From an uncultured Cellvibrio sp. (GTDB lineage: Bacteria > Pseudomonadota > Gammaproteobacteria > Pseudomonadales > Cellvibrionaceae): 64,000 nt of DNA. Position numbers and translations under genes: made by a program. Location of the stretch: assembly GCA_946480695.1 (NCBI GenBank), contig CAMLKG010000016.1:1-64000 (forward strand). Direction: 5' to 3'. Of this stretch, positions 44,270 through 52,825 are shown in pieces. The stretch's first letter is position 1. The number at the start of each line of letters is the position of its first letter. The notes beneath the pieces are model-generated. The model saw nothing but the letters and a program-made list of their open reading frames with translations. It was not told the DNA's origin and did no database searches.

Positions 44270-44767
44270 CTAGCCTTTGTCGTTTTGCAGGTTATGTTGC
44301 CGCAAAATCTCATCGTAACGCGGCTCAACATTAGCTTTATCGATAACATCAATGGGCAACTGGATTTCCTGGTTATCGACCTGCAGAAATACTTCGCCGT
44401 TTTCCACTTTGGTGATCAGGCCTTTAAAACGGCGGCGACCATCGCGTGCAATGCGCAAACGAACATTAATGGTTTCACCAACAAAGCGCGCGTAATGTGA
44501 TTCTTTATATAAAGGGCGATCCAGGCCCGGCGATGACACTTCCAATGTGTATTCATTATCAATCGGGTCTTCCACATCAAACACCGCACTCACTTGCCGA
44601 CTAACGCGCTCGCAATCTTCCAGTGAAGCGCCGTTGGGGCCATCAATGTAAATGCGCACTGTGGTGTAACGCCCCTGGGTGAGATATTCCAATCCCCAGA
44701 GTTCGCACCCCAGGGATAGCGCCACCGGCTCAACCAGCCGCTCCAGAATTTCTTGCTTGGATGCCAT
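44270..44767 (-). CDS. rimP: Ribosome maturation factor RimP
   Basis: A 165-residue protein with the RimP pattern: LVEPVALSLGCELWGLEYLTQGRYTTVRIYIDGPNGASLEDCERVSRQVSAVFDVEDPIDNEYTLEVSSPGLDRPL, then a C-terminal SH3-like domain with KGLITKVENGEVFLQVDN. It helps assemble the 30S subunit. It is the first protein gene of the rimP-nusA-infB-rbfA-truB-rpsO-pnp cluster, preceded by an initiator tRNA gene and two terminator-like hairpins. Confidence 0.96.
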   Translation of the reverse strand: MASKQEILERLVEPVALSLGCELWGLEYLTQGRYTTVRIYIDGPNGASLEDCERVSRQVSAVFDVEDPIDNEYTLEVSSPGLDRPLYKESHYARFVGETINVRLRIARDGRRRFKGLITKVENGEVFLQVDNQEIQLPIDVIDKANVEPRYDEILRQHNLQNDKG

Positions 44768-44805
44768 GCTTTAATCCCATTGCCTCGTAATTTTTACAAA
44801 AACAA

Positions 44806-44840
44806 AGGCCTAAAAAACAAAAATGGGCACAAGGCCCATT
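44806..44840 (-). terminator. Terminator-like hairpin just upstream of rimP
   Basis: On the minus strand AATGGGC (44840-44834) and GCCCATT (44828-44822) enclose a five-base loop and are followed by TTTTTGTTTTTTAGG. It is the second of two such hairpins between the tRNA gene and rimP; partial read-through would be needed to transcribe rimP from the tRNA promoter. Confidence 0.65.
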
Positions 44841-44906
44841 CGAACGAAAACATTCAGTCACCCCGCAGGCCTGCGGGATGTGGGCCGAAACCCTGAACAG
44901 CGAATA

Positions 44907-44930
44907 CAAAAAAGCCCCATAATGGGGCTT
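44907..44930 (-). terminator. Terminator downstream of tRNA-fMet
   Basis: AAGCCCCAT-A-ATGGGGCTT (44912-44930) followed on the minus strand by TTTTTT. It ends most tRNA transcripts before rimP. The region from 44931 to 45048 between tRNA and this hairpin holds no gene I can support. Confidence 0.75.
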
Positions 44931-45048
44931 CTCGACCTGAATCCACCTGCGACAGTAGATTCGCTACAGCTGTCTGGCGAGAACCGGGAATTCCCTTTGT
45001 CTCCACCTGCTCCTGATGTACTGGAAAATACTCAAGAGGCAAAGAATT

Positions 45049-45125
<77 letters not shown>

Positions 45126-45165
45126 ACTGAAACTCAACTTGCTAACCGCTCAAGTGAGGCCGCGA

Positions 45166-45194
45166 ATTATAGGGAGACAATTAGCAATGGTCAA
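45166..45194 (-). promoter_or_regulatory. Strong sigma-70 promoter of the tRNA-fMet/rimP operon
   Basis: On the minus strand TTGACC (45194-45189), a 17-base spacer, then a perfect TATAAT (45171-45166), followed by TCGCGGCC. The GC-rich discriminator after the -10 is typical of stringently controlled stable-RNA promoters. Confidence 0.87.
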
Positions 45195-45291
45195 GCATAA
45201 TTTCCTGAACCATCAAACAGATAATCCTCTTTGGGTAACCAAAGGCGGATTAGTAATACGAGCAGATTAAGCGGAATTTATGACAACACCA

Positions 45292-46188
45292 TTAAACAGT
45301 TCTATTCAAAAAACTGCCAATGGCGTTAGTGTCGGCAAAGACACCGATTTCAATCAGGCGACGATTAATATCTATATTGCGCCGGGTGGTTTCGTTGAAT
45401 AAATCCGCGCGCGCCTGGCGCTGGTCCAACAAACGCTGCTCGGCCTCAAATTGTTCCTGTTCGCGCTGCAAGCGCTCCTCGTCATGCGCCACGCGCTCTT
45501 CTTCACGCTGCCGGCGAACCGCTCCACTTCCAGTTAATGCCTCCGAACCTTCCTGGTTTTCCCCGGGATGAAGCTCATCCTGTTCCCGAACTTCATTAAT
45601 CTCCTGTTCGCGCAACTCTGCTCGCGCCTCCTGCTCCATTTGGGCAGCTTGCGCGGCCACACGACCATCCTGGGCGGAAGGCTCGGCGGGGGCATTGGCT
45701 GCGCGCCGCAATTGTTGCGCTTTACGTAACGTCGCTTCGGGATCACCCGGTATGGGACTGGTATCTATTTCAACCTCGCCACTAACGGCATAACTAATAC
45801 CATCCGGGCCACGCACGAAGCTGTAAGTCGGGCTACCGCCATACTGACCGGCAACGGCCGCGTGGGCTTGCTCGTGGGCACGCACCTCGCGATCACGGGC
45901 AGCCAGGTCCTGGATTTGCTCCCGCTCAGCCTTGATTTCTTCTTCGGTGCGGCCGCCGTTGACACGCCGCTCTTCTGTTAGCGCGGTTTGGCGATCCCGC
46001 TCCACATCGTCATTGGGCCGCTCATCAGGCAGGCGACGGTTGTTGCCGCGCACCGCTTCCGCTAGCTGTTCGGTCGGCTTAAAGGTAGAAGATTTAAGTT
46101 CGGTATTTTCCTGCCCAACAGCTGCACGCCCCATCGGCGCAAACGGCGCGATGGTATTGGCATGGTTGGACGGGATAGTGTTAATCAC
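45292..46188 (-). CDS. SprA-related protein (putative metalloprotease-like)
   Basis: The 298-residue product starts with GTG 46188 after AGGGG at good spacing. The middle carries VRAHEQAHAAVAGQYGGSPTYSFVRGPDGISYAVSGEVEIDTSPIPGDPEATLRKAQQLRRAANAPAEPSAQDGRVAAQA, the signature of the SprA-related family; HEQAH has the HExxH form of zinc proteases. The rest is highly charged and helical (REQEINEVREQDELHPGENQEG ... ERVAHDEERLQREQEQFEAEQRLLDQRQ). No signal peptide is evident. It may be in one unit with the small protein just upstream (11 bases). The biochemical activity is not established. Confidence 0.82.
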   Translation of the reverse strand: MINTIPSNHANTIAPFAPMGRAAVGQENTELKSSTFKPTEQLAEAVRGNNRRLPDERPNDDVERDRQTALTEERRVNGGRTEEEIKAEREQIQDLAARDREVRAHEQAHAAVAGQYGGSPTYSFVRGPDGISYAVSGEVEIDTSPIPGDPEATLRKAQQLRRAANAPAEPSAQDGRVAAQAAQMEQEARAELREQEINEVREQDELHPGENQEGSEALTGSGAVRRQREEERVAHDEERLQREQEQFEAEQRLLDQRQARADLFNETTRRNIDINRRLIEIGVFADTNAIGSFLNRTV

Positions 46189-46199
46189 TTAATAACCCC

Positions 46200-46454
46200 T
46201 TAGGCTTTAATATCCAGCAAGGTCCCTATGGCCTCGTCAGCGGATTTAACTACCCGCGCCGAACTGTCAAAGACCTGGCTTTGGATTTTAAGGTTGAGCA
46301 AAGGCTCGACCAAATCCACGGATTGCGTCGAAGCAGGGGCATCGGCACGCTGGGTATTACTCGCCTGGGCAATTTGCTGGGCCGATTGAGCCATGGATAC
46401 CTGGCTCTTTTGCATTCCAATCAGCCCCTGGTTAACGACTGAACCTATGTCCAT
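46200..46454 (-). CDS. Small helical protein, 84 aa, unknown
   Basis: I choose ATG 46454, with AGGGG seven bases upstream. The product is short, without signal peptide or membrane segment, and contains LVEPLLNLKIQSQVFDSSARVVKSADEAIGTLLDIKA, which has the look of the C-terminal helix found in flagellar rod and hook proteins (NxxxxxxxxxVxxAxDxxxGxLLdI). It is probably a small relative of that helix, but I do not recognise a named family. It precedes the SprA-like gene by 11 bases and likely shares its transcript. Confidence 0.65.
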   Translation of the reverse strand: MDIGSVVNQGLIGMQKSQVSMAQSAQQIAQASNTQRADAPASTQSVDLVEPLLNLKIQSQVFDSSARVVKSADEAIGTLLDIKA

Positions 46455-46601
46455 CACTTAACCCCTCGGTTATGTATGAAGCAATATTTATCTGGAAAGC
46501 AAAGTTTACGCCGCGGATGGCGCAAAAAATAGACATGATTGCGGCGGAAAAAAGTGTTTCTAAGACAAGTTGGAGTTAAAAAATAAAAATATATAACCGG
46601 A

Positions 46602-47267
46602 TTATTTTGAAGATTCGTTGCGGTGGGCAAACTGGTATTCCGATATGGCCTTGGCCTGTTCAAATACACTTTTCGCTGTGAGCTGCATACGACTGCGCAC
46701 CGGCAGCCCCGCCGCTTGCAAGGCACGCCCACTCCAGGTATTGCAATTGCTGAATAATCCGTATTGGCCCCGCGCCTGGTAAAAATGCCCAACCCCTTCA
46801 CCATAGGCTGGCAAAGGGCGCAGTTGCTTGCCGGCCAACTCAAATGAATTATCGATGTAGCGGATTAACCGACGCAGGCCTTCATCGCTAACCGCCAGGG
46901 GCACCCAGGTTTCCTTTGGAATATCCTCGAAGGGATCCTGGGAATAAGGCAGGACCTGCAAAGCCGAATAGTGGGAAACAAATAGCGCGCGGGTCGCCGA
47001 GCCGATGCTCTTGCTCTTACCGGTAAAATAATCCCCGTCCCCCCAACCGACGCGAATAAATTGCTGGCCCATTGCTTCTTCTTGCATATACCGGCTGTGC
47101 ACACGAACCGCATCTGCTGGCAATAAAATACTCGTATGCCATTCGCGATAAACAAAATAAATACGTTGCGAGGTATCCATTGCAGGGATTTTTTTTGCGT
47201 CAGGCAGCGAAGTACAACCTGAAAGTAAAATCGCAAAAAAACAAGCAAAACGCAGCACTGCACACAT
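46602..47267 (-). CDS. DUF2459 family lipoprotein
   Basis: The 221-residue product has a lipoprotein signal peptide with lipobox LSGC. The pattern VYREWHTSILLPADAV ... VGWGDGDYFTG ... ALFVSHYSALQVLPYS ... LFSNCNTWSGRALQAAGLPVR matches DUF2459 (first noted near urease genes in some genomes). The Cys and His residues are positioned like the NlpC/P60-type papain-fold catalytic Cys-His, but catalysis is unproven. It starts five bases after the bioD stop, so it may be cotranscribed with the biotin operon without sharing its function. Confidence 0.78.
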   Translation of the reverse strand: MCAVLRFACFFAILLSGCTSLPDAKKIPAMDTSQRIYFVYREWHTSILLPADAVRVHSRYMQEEAMGQQFIRVGWGDGDYFTGKSKSIGSATRALFVSHYSALQVLPYSQDPFEDIPKETWVPLAVSDEGLRRLIRYIDNSFELAGKQLRPLPAYGEGVGHFYQARGQYGLFSNCNTWSGRALQAAGLPVRSRMQLTAKSVFEQAKAISEYQFAHRNESSK

Positions 47268-47272
47268 GGTAA

Positions 47273-47965
47273 TTACAAAAGTATCTGGGTAAAAAGTTGT
47301 TCATCTATTGCAGCCGCAACCAGCTCGGGTTGTGGTGATGCCAGCCAGGGCACTACCCCCAAACAAGGCGCTGGAATGCGCGCTGCCAGGCTTTCGATAT
47401 TTTCCTGCAACGCGGGCATATCCGCATCCACGCAATTGGCAACCCATCCCGCCAGGGGTAATCCATCATTGCGGATTGCCCCTGCGGTCAACAGCGCATG
47501 GTTTATGCAGCCCAGGCGCACAGCCACCACCAATATTACCGGCAACTGCAAAATTTGCGCGAGGTCGGCCATGGTTTCTCGCGGATTTAATGGCACTCGC
47601 CAGCCACCCGCCCCCTCGACCAAGGTGAAGTCGGCGTACGATAAACTGGCGCGACAAAAGCCTGCGATCCTATCGGCAGCAAGCACACGCTTTTCCTGTT
47701 GCGCGGCAATGTGCGGCGCAATAGCGGATTGCAACGCGACAGGATTAATTTGCTCGTAAGCCAGGGACTCCGTCATTACCGATTGCAGGAGCAGCGCATC
47801 TTCATTGCGCAAGCCCGACGCTGTTTTTTCACAACCGGCAGCGACCGGCTTTAGCGCCGCGGTGCGCAAGCCCTGGTTTTTTGCCACCCATAATAAACCG
47901 GCACACACCAATGTTTTACCGACATTGGTGTCAGTACCGGTAATAAAAAATTGTTTCTTAGCCAT
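47273..47965 (-). CDS. bioD: Dethiobiotin synthetase
   Basis: A 230-residue BioD with the P-loop GTDTNVGKTLVCAGLLW (residues 10-26), KPVAAGCE and VEGAGGWRVPLN. It closes the ureido ring of dethiobiotin from DAPA, CO2 and ATP. It is the last gene of a bioB-bioF-bioHC-bioD unit, seven bases from the bioHC stop. bioA, which makes DAPA, is absent from the window and must lie elsewhere. Confidence 0.96.
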   Translation of the reverse strand: MAKKQFFITGTDTNVGKTLVCAGLLWVAKNQGLRTAALKPVAAGCEKTASGLRNEDALLLQSVMTESLAYEQINPVALQSAIAPHIAAQQEKRVLAADRIAGFCRASLSYADFTLVEGAGGWRVPLNPRETMADLAQILQLPVILVVAVRLGCINHALLTAGAIRNDGLPLAGWVANCVDADMPALQENIESLAARIPAPCLGVVPWLASPQPELVAAAIDEQLFTQILL

Positions 47966-47971
47966 AAATTA

Positions 47972-49507
47972 TTAAAGTCCGGTTACCTTTTTATGTACCG
48001 ATAAATAAAAGACTTCATAGGTTGCAGGCAGACCACGCGCTTCGCGGTAATTTTCATAGGCCGCCCTAAACGCGGCAATCCTGCTGCGCCCGGTCAACCC
48101 CCCAGGCTTACCCGCATTGATATTGTGCGCGCCCAGCGATTTTAATTCACGGGTCAACTCCGTTAAGCGCTCAAAATAAATAACGCGTTGCTCAACAGCA
48201 AAATGATCAATGGCCAAATCGGCAGCGATAGCGGCGAGCCGCAAGCTGTCCTGGGGCTGGAACTGATTGACGTGGACATAATTATCCACCTGTTGCCACG
48301 CGGATTTTAATTCGTGCAAGGTATGGGGGCCGAGTGTTGCCAGCAGTAACTGGCCTCCGGGTTTTAGCGCCCTCGCCAACTCACGCATTAGCTGCGGTAA
48401 GTCAGGGCACCATTGGATAACCAGGCTTGAAAACACCAGATCGATACTCTGGTCTGCGAAGGGCAATTGCTCCGCATCGGCACAAAGCCAGTTGACCTGT
48501 TTTGCATCCGCGCGTTGCCGCGAAAAATGCAACATACCTTCGGCGATATCGAGTCCTACAATGTTGGCAGTTTCATACCGGGCGGCCACCTGCCGGGTAA
48601 AAAAACCGGTTCCCGATCCCAAATCAATGACAGTGGCCCCATCCGCTATTTGCACCGGAACATATTGCAATAAATGTTTGCCCACATCGCGCTGCAATTG
48701 CGCCACTGTGTCATAGGTTGTCGCTGCACGGCCAAATGATTGGGCAACTTTTTTCTTGTCCAGGGCAAAGCGGTCAACAGCCACACCCTGGACAAACCGC
48801 TGGATTTGTTCACTTACTGCCTCGGGTTTGCTCCAATGCAAGGCATGGGCAGCTTGCGAAATAATTGCAATTTTATGGGCTGGATTTAATTGCGCCAAGG
48901 ACGCGGCGGCGGCGATTGGAACCAGCGCATCCTTTTCGGCTAACAGGTGCAGGCATGGTTGTTTGAGCGCGCTGAGGGCCGCACGGTTATCCAGTACGCT
49001 GAGCAATTCCAATGCTTGCAACCATTGGGGTGAAAATTCCGCCGGTATTTGCTGGCGCAATTTTTTTAATAGTTGGCGTTCATCGGCATCGCCCTGTGCC
49101 AGCAAACCTGAAAATAATTTAACCGAGGTATGGGATTCACGCGCAAATGCCAGATTAAATTCCCGGTTAACAGCCGCAGGCATTGCGCCGGGATAATCCT
49201 CGCTCGCTACAAATTTTGCATTGGCCGCCAGGGTAATTAATGCCCGGACCTTTTTAGGAAATTGCGCAGCCAATTGCACCGCCAACATACCCCCCAGGGA
49301 CCAACCCACCACCACCGAGCCATCCGGAATATTTGCGGCAAGATCATTTAATACGTGCGGTACCGAAAATCCATTTAACGCAGGTGATTTACCGAAACCC
49401 GGCAAGTCCAGTGGTGTTACCCGTGCGATTTTTTCCAACGCAGGCAACAAAGGTTGCCAGGTACGGCTGTCACAACCCCAACCATGCAAGAGGATCAGGT
49501 TAATCAT
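47972..49507 (-). CDS. bioHC: Fused pimeloyl-ACP methyl ester esterase / malonyl-ACP methyltransferase (BioH-BioC)
   Basis: This 511-residue protein joins two enzymes normally encoded apart. Residues 1-240 are the alpha/beta hydrolase BioH with catalytic Ser70 (VVGWSLGG), Asp193 (EKDALVP) and His221 (QAAHALHW). Residues about 246-511 are the SAM-dependent Bio[22 protein letters not shown], the SAM loop [11 protein letters not shown] (293-303), and [14 protein letters not shown]. BioC methylates malonyl-ACP to start pimelate synthesis and BioH removes the methyl at the end, so the fusion holds both ends of the pathway. Similar fusions are known in the Cellvibrio-Saccharophagus group. The gene overlaps the bioF stop by eight bases. 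Confidence 0.95.
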   Translation of the reverse strand: MINLILLHGWGCDSRTWQPLLPALEKIARVTPLDLPGFGKSPALNGFSVPHVLNDLAANIPDGSVVVGWSLGGMLAVQLAAQFPKKVRALITLAANAKFVASEDYPGAMPAAVNREFNLAFARESHTSVKLFSGLLAQGDADERQLLKKLRQQIPAEFSPQWLQALELLSVLDNRAALSALKQPCLHLLAEKDALVPIAAAASLAQLNPAHKIAIISQAAHALHWSKPEAVSEQIQRFVQGVAVDRFALDKKKVAQSFGRAATTYDTVAQLQRDVGKHLLQYVPVQIADGATVIDLGSGTGFFTRQVAARYETANIVGLDIAEGMLHFSRQRADAKQVNWLCADAEQLPFADQSIDLVFSSLVIQWCPDLPQLMRELARALKPGGQLLLATLGPHTLHELKSAWQQVDNYVHVNQFQPQDSLRLAAIAADLAIDHFAVEQRVIYFERLTELTRELKSLGAHNINAGKPGGLTGRSRIAAFRAAYENYREARGLPATYEVFYLSVHKKVTGL

Positions 49508-50681
49508 CCGCCACCTCGTTTAACGCTTCTGCGAGCGCCGTTAACAGCAAATCCACCTGTGCCACAGAATGCTGTGCGGAGAAAGTGATACGCAGGCGTG
49601 AGCTCCCTGCCGGAACCGTCGGCGGACGAATCGCAATAATTAAAATTCCCCGTGCCGCAAGGCGCTCGGCAACGGCCAGTGTTTTTGCTTCTCTACCGAT
49701 AATGATGGGCTGGATGGGCGAAAAGGAATCCATCAATTGCAAACCCGCTTGCGCAGCACCGCGACGGAAATGGGCGATCAATTGTTGCAAATGTTGGCGC
49801 CGCCAATGTTCGGCCTGGATGATGCGTAAGCTCGCGCGCGTTGCGGCGGCAACGGCAGGAGGCATGGCGGTTGTGTAAATATAGGGACGCGCAAATTGGA
49901 TGAGGCTTTCGATTAGCGTCTCACTGCCGGCAATGAAAGCGCCGAAGCTGCCCGCAGCCTTACCTAAGGTCCCCATCAAAACAGGCAGGTCGTTTTGGCT
50001 TAAACCAAAATGCTCCGCACTGCCCGCGCCGGTTTTTCCCAGGAAACCAAACCCGTGGGCATCATCAACCATCAACCAGGCGTTATATTTTTGCGCGAGC
50101 GCAGCAAGCTCTGGCAGGGGCGCGCAATCGCCATCCATGCTGAAAACCCCGTCCACTGCTATTAACTTGCGCGCAGCCCCGGTTTTTTCCAAACGGGTTT
50201 GCAAGTTATCCAGATCGTTGTGCAAAAAACGCTGGAAGCGTGCGCCGCTTGATAAACCGGCGTCCAACAAGCTGGCGTGGTTCAGGCGGTCCTCAAATAC
50301 CGCGTCACCCTGCCCAACCAGGGCGTTAATCGCTCCCAGGTTCGCCATGTAGCCGGTGGAAAATAATAATGCGCGCTCGCGCCCGGTAAATGCGGCCAAC
50401 TCCTCTTCGAGTGCGTGGTGTTCGCTGGAATGGCCTGCGACCAGGTGGGCAGCGCCGCTACCGACACCGAATTTTTGTGCGGCACTGATAAGCGCAGCGA
50501 TGACATCCGGATGATTGGCAAGGCCGAGATAATCATTGCTGCAAAACGCGAGATAGTTTTTTCCGTCCACCATGACCTCCGGCATTGGCGGCGATTGCAA
50601 GGTTTTACGGGCGCGATACAAATGCGCAGCGCGGCGTTCGGCAAGTAATGGAGCGAGTGTTTGATCGAGATGAGAAGACAT
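49500..50681 (-). CDS. bioF: 8-amino-7-oxononanoate synthase
   Basis: A 393-residue PLP-dependent enzyme of the alpha-oxoamine synthase family. [66 protein letters not shown] and [18 protein letters not shown] are visible; the Lys in LGKAAGS binds PLP. It condenses pimeloyl-ACP with alanine. It lies between bioB and bioHC and overlaps the latter by eight bases. The 59-base spacer to bioB contains a GGCGGG/CCCGCC hairpin (50698-50721). Confidence 0.96.
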   Translation of the reverse strand: MSSHLDQTLAPLLAERRAAHLYRARKTLQSPPMPEVMVDGKNYLAFCSNDYLGLANHPDVIAALISAAQKFGVGSGAAHLVAGHSSEHHALEEELAAFTGRERALLFSTGYMANLGAINALVGQGDAVFEDRLNHASLLDAGLSSGARFQRFLHNDLDNLQTRLEKTGAARKLIAVDGVFSMDGDCAPLPELAALAQKYNAWLMVDDAHGFGFLGKTGAGSAEHFGLSQNDLPVLMGTLGKAAGSFGAFIAGSETLIESLIQFARPYIYTTAMPPAVAAATRASLRIIQAEHWRRQHLQQLIAHFRRGAAQAGLQLMDSFSPIQPIIIGREAKTLAVAERLAARGILIIAIRPPTVPAGSSRLRITFSAQHSVAQVDLLLTALAEALNEVADD

Positions 50682-50740
50682 TGATAAGTACTTGTAAGGC
50701 GGGCTGGCAACGCAACCCGCCGGGAGGACATCATTGCAGG

Positions 50741-51799
50741 CTATGTCGCTGCGTTGTAGAACATCGAATCCAGTTGTGCTTCGTGTAATTGGTTGACTAG
50801 CGCCGCTTCCTGTTCGCTTTCATCTTCATGCACCTCATAAGCTTCAGGCTGAATACCGAGCTTCCTGAACAGTTGCATATCTTTATTGGCTTCCGGGTTC
50901 GGGGTGGTCAGTAGTTTTTCACCATAGAAAATCGAGTTGGCACCCGCCAGGAATGCCATAGCCTGGGTTTGCTCGTTCATCTGCTCGCGGCCGGCAGACA
51001 ACCGCACATACGATTTGGGCATAAGGATACGCGCCACCGCAATGGTGCGGATAAAATCGATAGGGTCAAGGTCGGCCTGGTCCGCCAGCGGGGTTCCGCT
51101 GACTTTTACCAGCATATTGATAGGAACAGATTCCGGGTGCTCCGGCATGTTCGCCAATTGCTGCAATAGCCCCGCGCGATCAGTGACCTCTTCGCCCATG
51201 CCCACAATGCCACCGCAGCATACTTTCATACCCGCCTTGCGCACATTGGTGAGGGTTTCCAGGCGATCCTGGTAGGTGCGGGTGGTAATAATTTCGCCGT
51301 AGTATTCAGGCGAGGTATCCAGGTTGTGGTTGTAGTAATCAAGGCCAGCGTCAGCGAGTTCCTGTGCCTGGTGCTCATCCAGCATCCCCAGCGTCATGCA
51401 GGTTTCCAGACCCAGGGCTTTTACCCCTTTAACCATGTGGGTGACATAGGGCATGTCTTTGCCCTTGGGGGAGCGCCAGGCGGCGCCCATACAAAAACGG
51501 GTTGCACCCGAGGCTTTCGCCGCGCGGGCCTCTTCAATCACTTTTTCGACCGCCATCAATTTTTCGCGCTCAAGGCCGGTATCGTAGCGTGCGGACTGTG
51601 GGCAGTAAGCGCAGTCTTCAGGACAAGCGCCCGTTTTGATGGAGCAGAGCGTGCTGACTTGTACTTCATTGGGATTAAACCAGGCGCGGTGAACTGATTG
51701 GGCCTGGAACATCAAATCGCTGAAAGGCAGTGCAAAGAGTGCGGTGATTTCGGCGCGGGTCCAATCGTGGCGGATCGCAGGAGCAAAGCTGGCATTCAT
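50741..51799 (-). CDS. bioB: Biotin synthase
   Basis: I start at ATG 51799 (AGGGA upstream); a longer frame to 51841 would run into the promoter. The product has 352 residues. The radical-SAM motif CxxxCxxC is present as CPEDCAYC near residue 55, and further cysteines and [22 protein letters not shown] and SAGREQM match BioB. It inserts sulfur into dethiobiotin using two Fe-S clusters. It is the first gene of the operon and diverges from comF. Upstream lie a sigma-70 promoter and a BirA-like operator. Confidence 0.97.
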   Translation of the reverse strand: MNASFAPAIRHDWTRAEITALFALPFSDLMFQAQSVHRAWFNPNEVQVSTLCSIKTGACPEDCAYCPQSARYDTGLEREKLMAVEKVIEEARAAKASGATRFCMGAAWRSPKGKDMPYVTHMVKGVKALGLETCMTLGMLDEHQAQELADAGLDYYNHNLDTSPEYYGEIITTRTYQDRLETLTNVRKAGMKVCCGGIVGMGEEVTDRAGLLQQLANMPEHPESVPINMLVKVSGTPLADQADLDPIDFIRTIAVARILMPKSYVRLSAGREQMNEQTQAMAFLAGANSIFYGEKLLTTPNPEANKDMQLFRKLGIQPEAYEVHEDESEQEAALVNQLHEAQLDSMFYNAAT

Positions 51800-51839
51800 A
51801 ACAAATCCCTGAAGGTTGTAGGAATTATGGGTTTTCCGC

Positions 51840-51893
51840 ATCTTAACCGAGAGGAAATAGCTGTCAACCTTTGGAGCGATAAAAAGTTTACAA
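51840..51893 (-). promoter_or_regulatory. bioB promoter with BirA-like operator
   Basis: On the minus strand TTGTAAACT (51893-51885), 15 bases, then GGTTGACAG (51869-51861) forms an imperfect inverted repeat matching the BirA operator halves TTGTAAACC and GGTTTACAA. The right half overlaps the -35 TTGACA (51867-51862); the -10 TAAGAT is at 51845-51840, 16 bases on. This predicts repression of the biotin operon when biotin is plentiful. Confidence 0.78.
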
Positions 51894-51899
51894 CCGCTT

Positions 51900-51927
51900 T
51901 TGACACAGCCGTTTAAGCCGGTAGACT
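51900..51927 (+). promoter_or_regulatory. Probable comF promoter
   Basis: TTGACA (51900-51905), 16 bases, then TAGACT (51922-51927), 51 bases before the comF start. The -35 lies seven bases from the edge of the BirA-like operator, so the divergent gene might feel the same repressor. Confidence 0.55.
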
Positions 51928-51977
51928 TGACGGGTTACTGATTTGGATGGTTACCCCACCTCTCGCAAGGACTGCCT

Positions 51978-52697
51978 ATGACGTTTGCCCCCGGATTCTT
52001 TAGTCGTTTAATTAACCGGTTAATTCCCAACCATTGCTTACTTTGCGGCACTGCCTGCGGGACTCCACTTATTTGCAAGCATTGTTATGGAGCACTGCCG
52101 CACCTGGGTAAATTCCCTTACCTATGCCACTGTTGCGCCCTGCCGCTCAAAAGCCCCGCACCTCTTTGCGGCCAGTGCCTGGAGCGTCGGCCGGCCTTCA
52201 CTCGCAGCCACATTGCTTTCAGTTATGAATACCCGCTGGATCACCTGATCCATCAATTCAAATATCGGCAGCAATTAACCAGTGGCAAAGCGCTCGGCAC
52301 CCTGCTTGTCGAAACTTGCCGCCAGGCAAAACGCCCCGGCATGTTGGTGCCCGCCCCAATCCATTGGCGCAAACGCTGGCAGCGCGGGTTCAACCAAACC
52401 GAACTCCTCGCCCGTCAACTAGGTGCAGCACTGGATCTACCGGTTATCCCCGCCATTCGCCAAACACGCTATCACCCTGCGCAAAAAAGCCTTGGGCGAC
52501 GCGAGCGACAAAAAAACCTGCGCGCCTCACTGGCGATAACCCACCACCACGCAGCAACCTTGCGCGGCGCGCATGTTGCGGTAGTGGATGATGTGGTGAC
52601 GACTACCGCGACCGCCCGCGCAGTCAGTGAACTTCTTTTGAAGGCGGGCGCCCAACGGGTGGATATCTGGGCACTGGCGCGTACACCGGACCATTAA
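51978..52697 (+). CDS. comF: ComF family phosphoribosyltransferase-like protein
   Basis: A 239-residue protein. The N-terminal double zinc ribbon has the cysteine sets CLLCGTACG, CKHC, CHCC and CGQC (residues about 20-65). A type I phosphoribosyltransferase fold follows, with the PRPP-binding motif VAVVDDVVTTTATARAV near the C-terminus. ComF proteins (GntX in E. coli) serve natural competence or DNA-as-nutrient use. The gene shares a short regulatory region with bioB, an arrangement seen in several gammaproteobacteria. Confidence 0.93.
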   Translation: MTFAPGFFSRLINRLIPNHCLLCGTACGTPLICKHCYGALPHLGKFPYLCHCCALPLKSPAPLCGQCLERRPAFTRSHIAFSYEYPLDHLIHQFKYRQQLTSGKALGTLLVETCRQAKRPGMLVPAPIHWRKRWQRGFNQTELLARQLGAALDLPVIPAIRQTRYHPAQKSLGRRERQKNLRASLAITHHHAATLRGAHVAVVDDVVTTTATARAVSELLLKAGAQRVDIWALARTPDH

Positions 52698-52825
52698 ACC
52701 TGGCCGCGCGCGGTTGCATAGGCAAAACATTTTGCCGTAAACATTGGTAATTCTTCCTACCTAAGCCCCGCAATTGCCGCTAATATCCATGCACTATTTT
52801 TGTTAACCCAGCCGCAAGGACTTTC

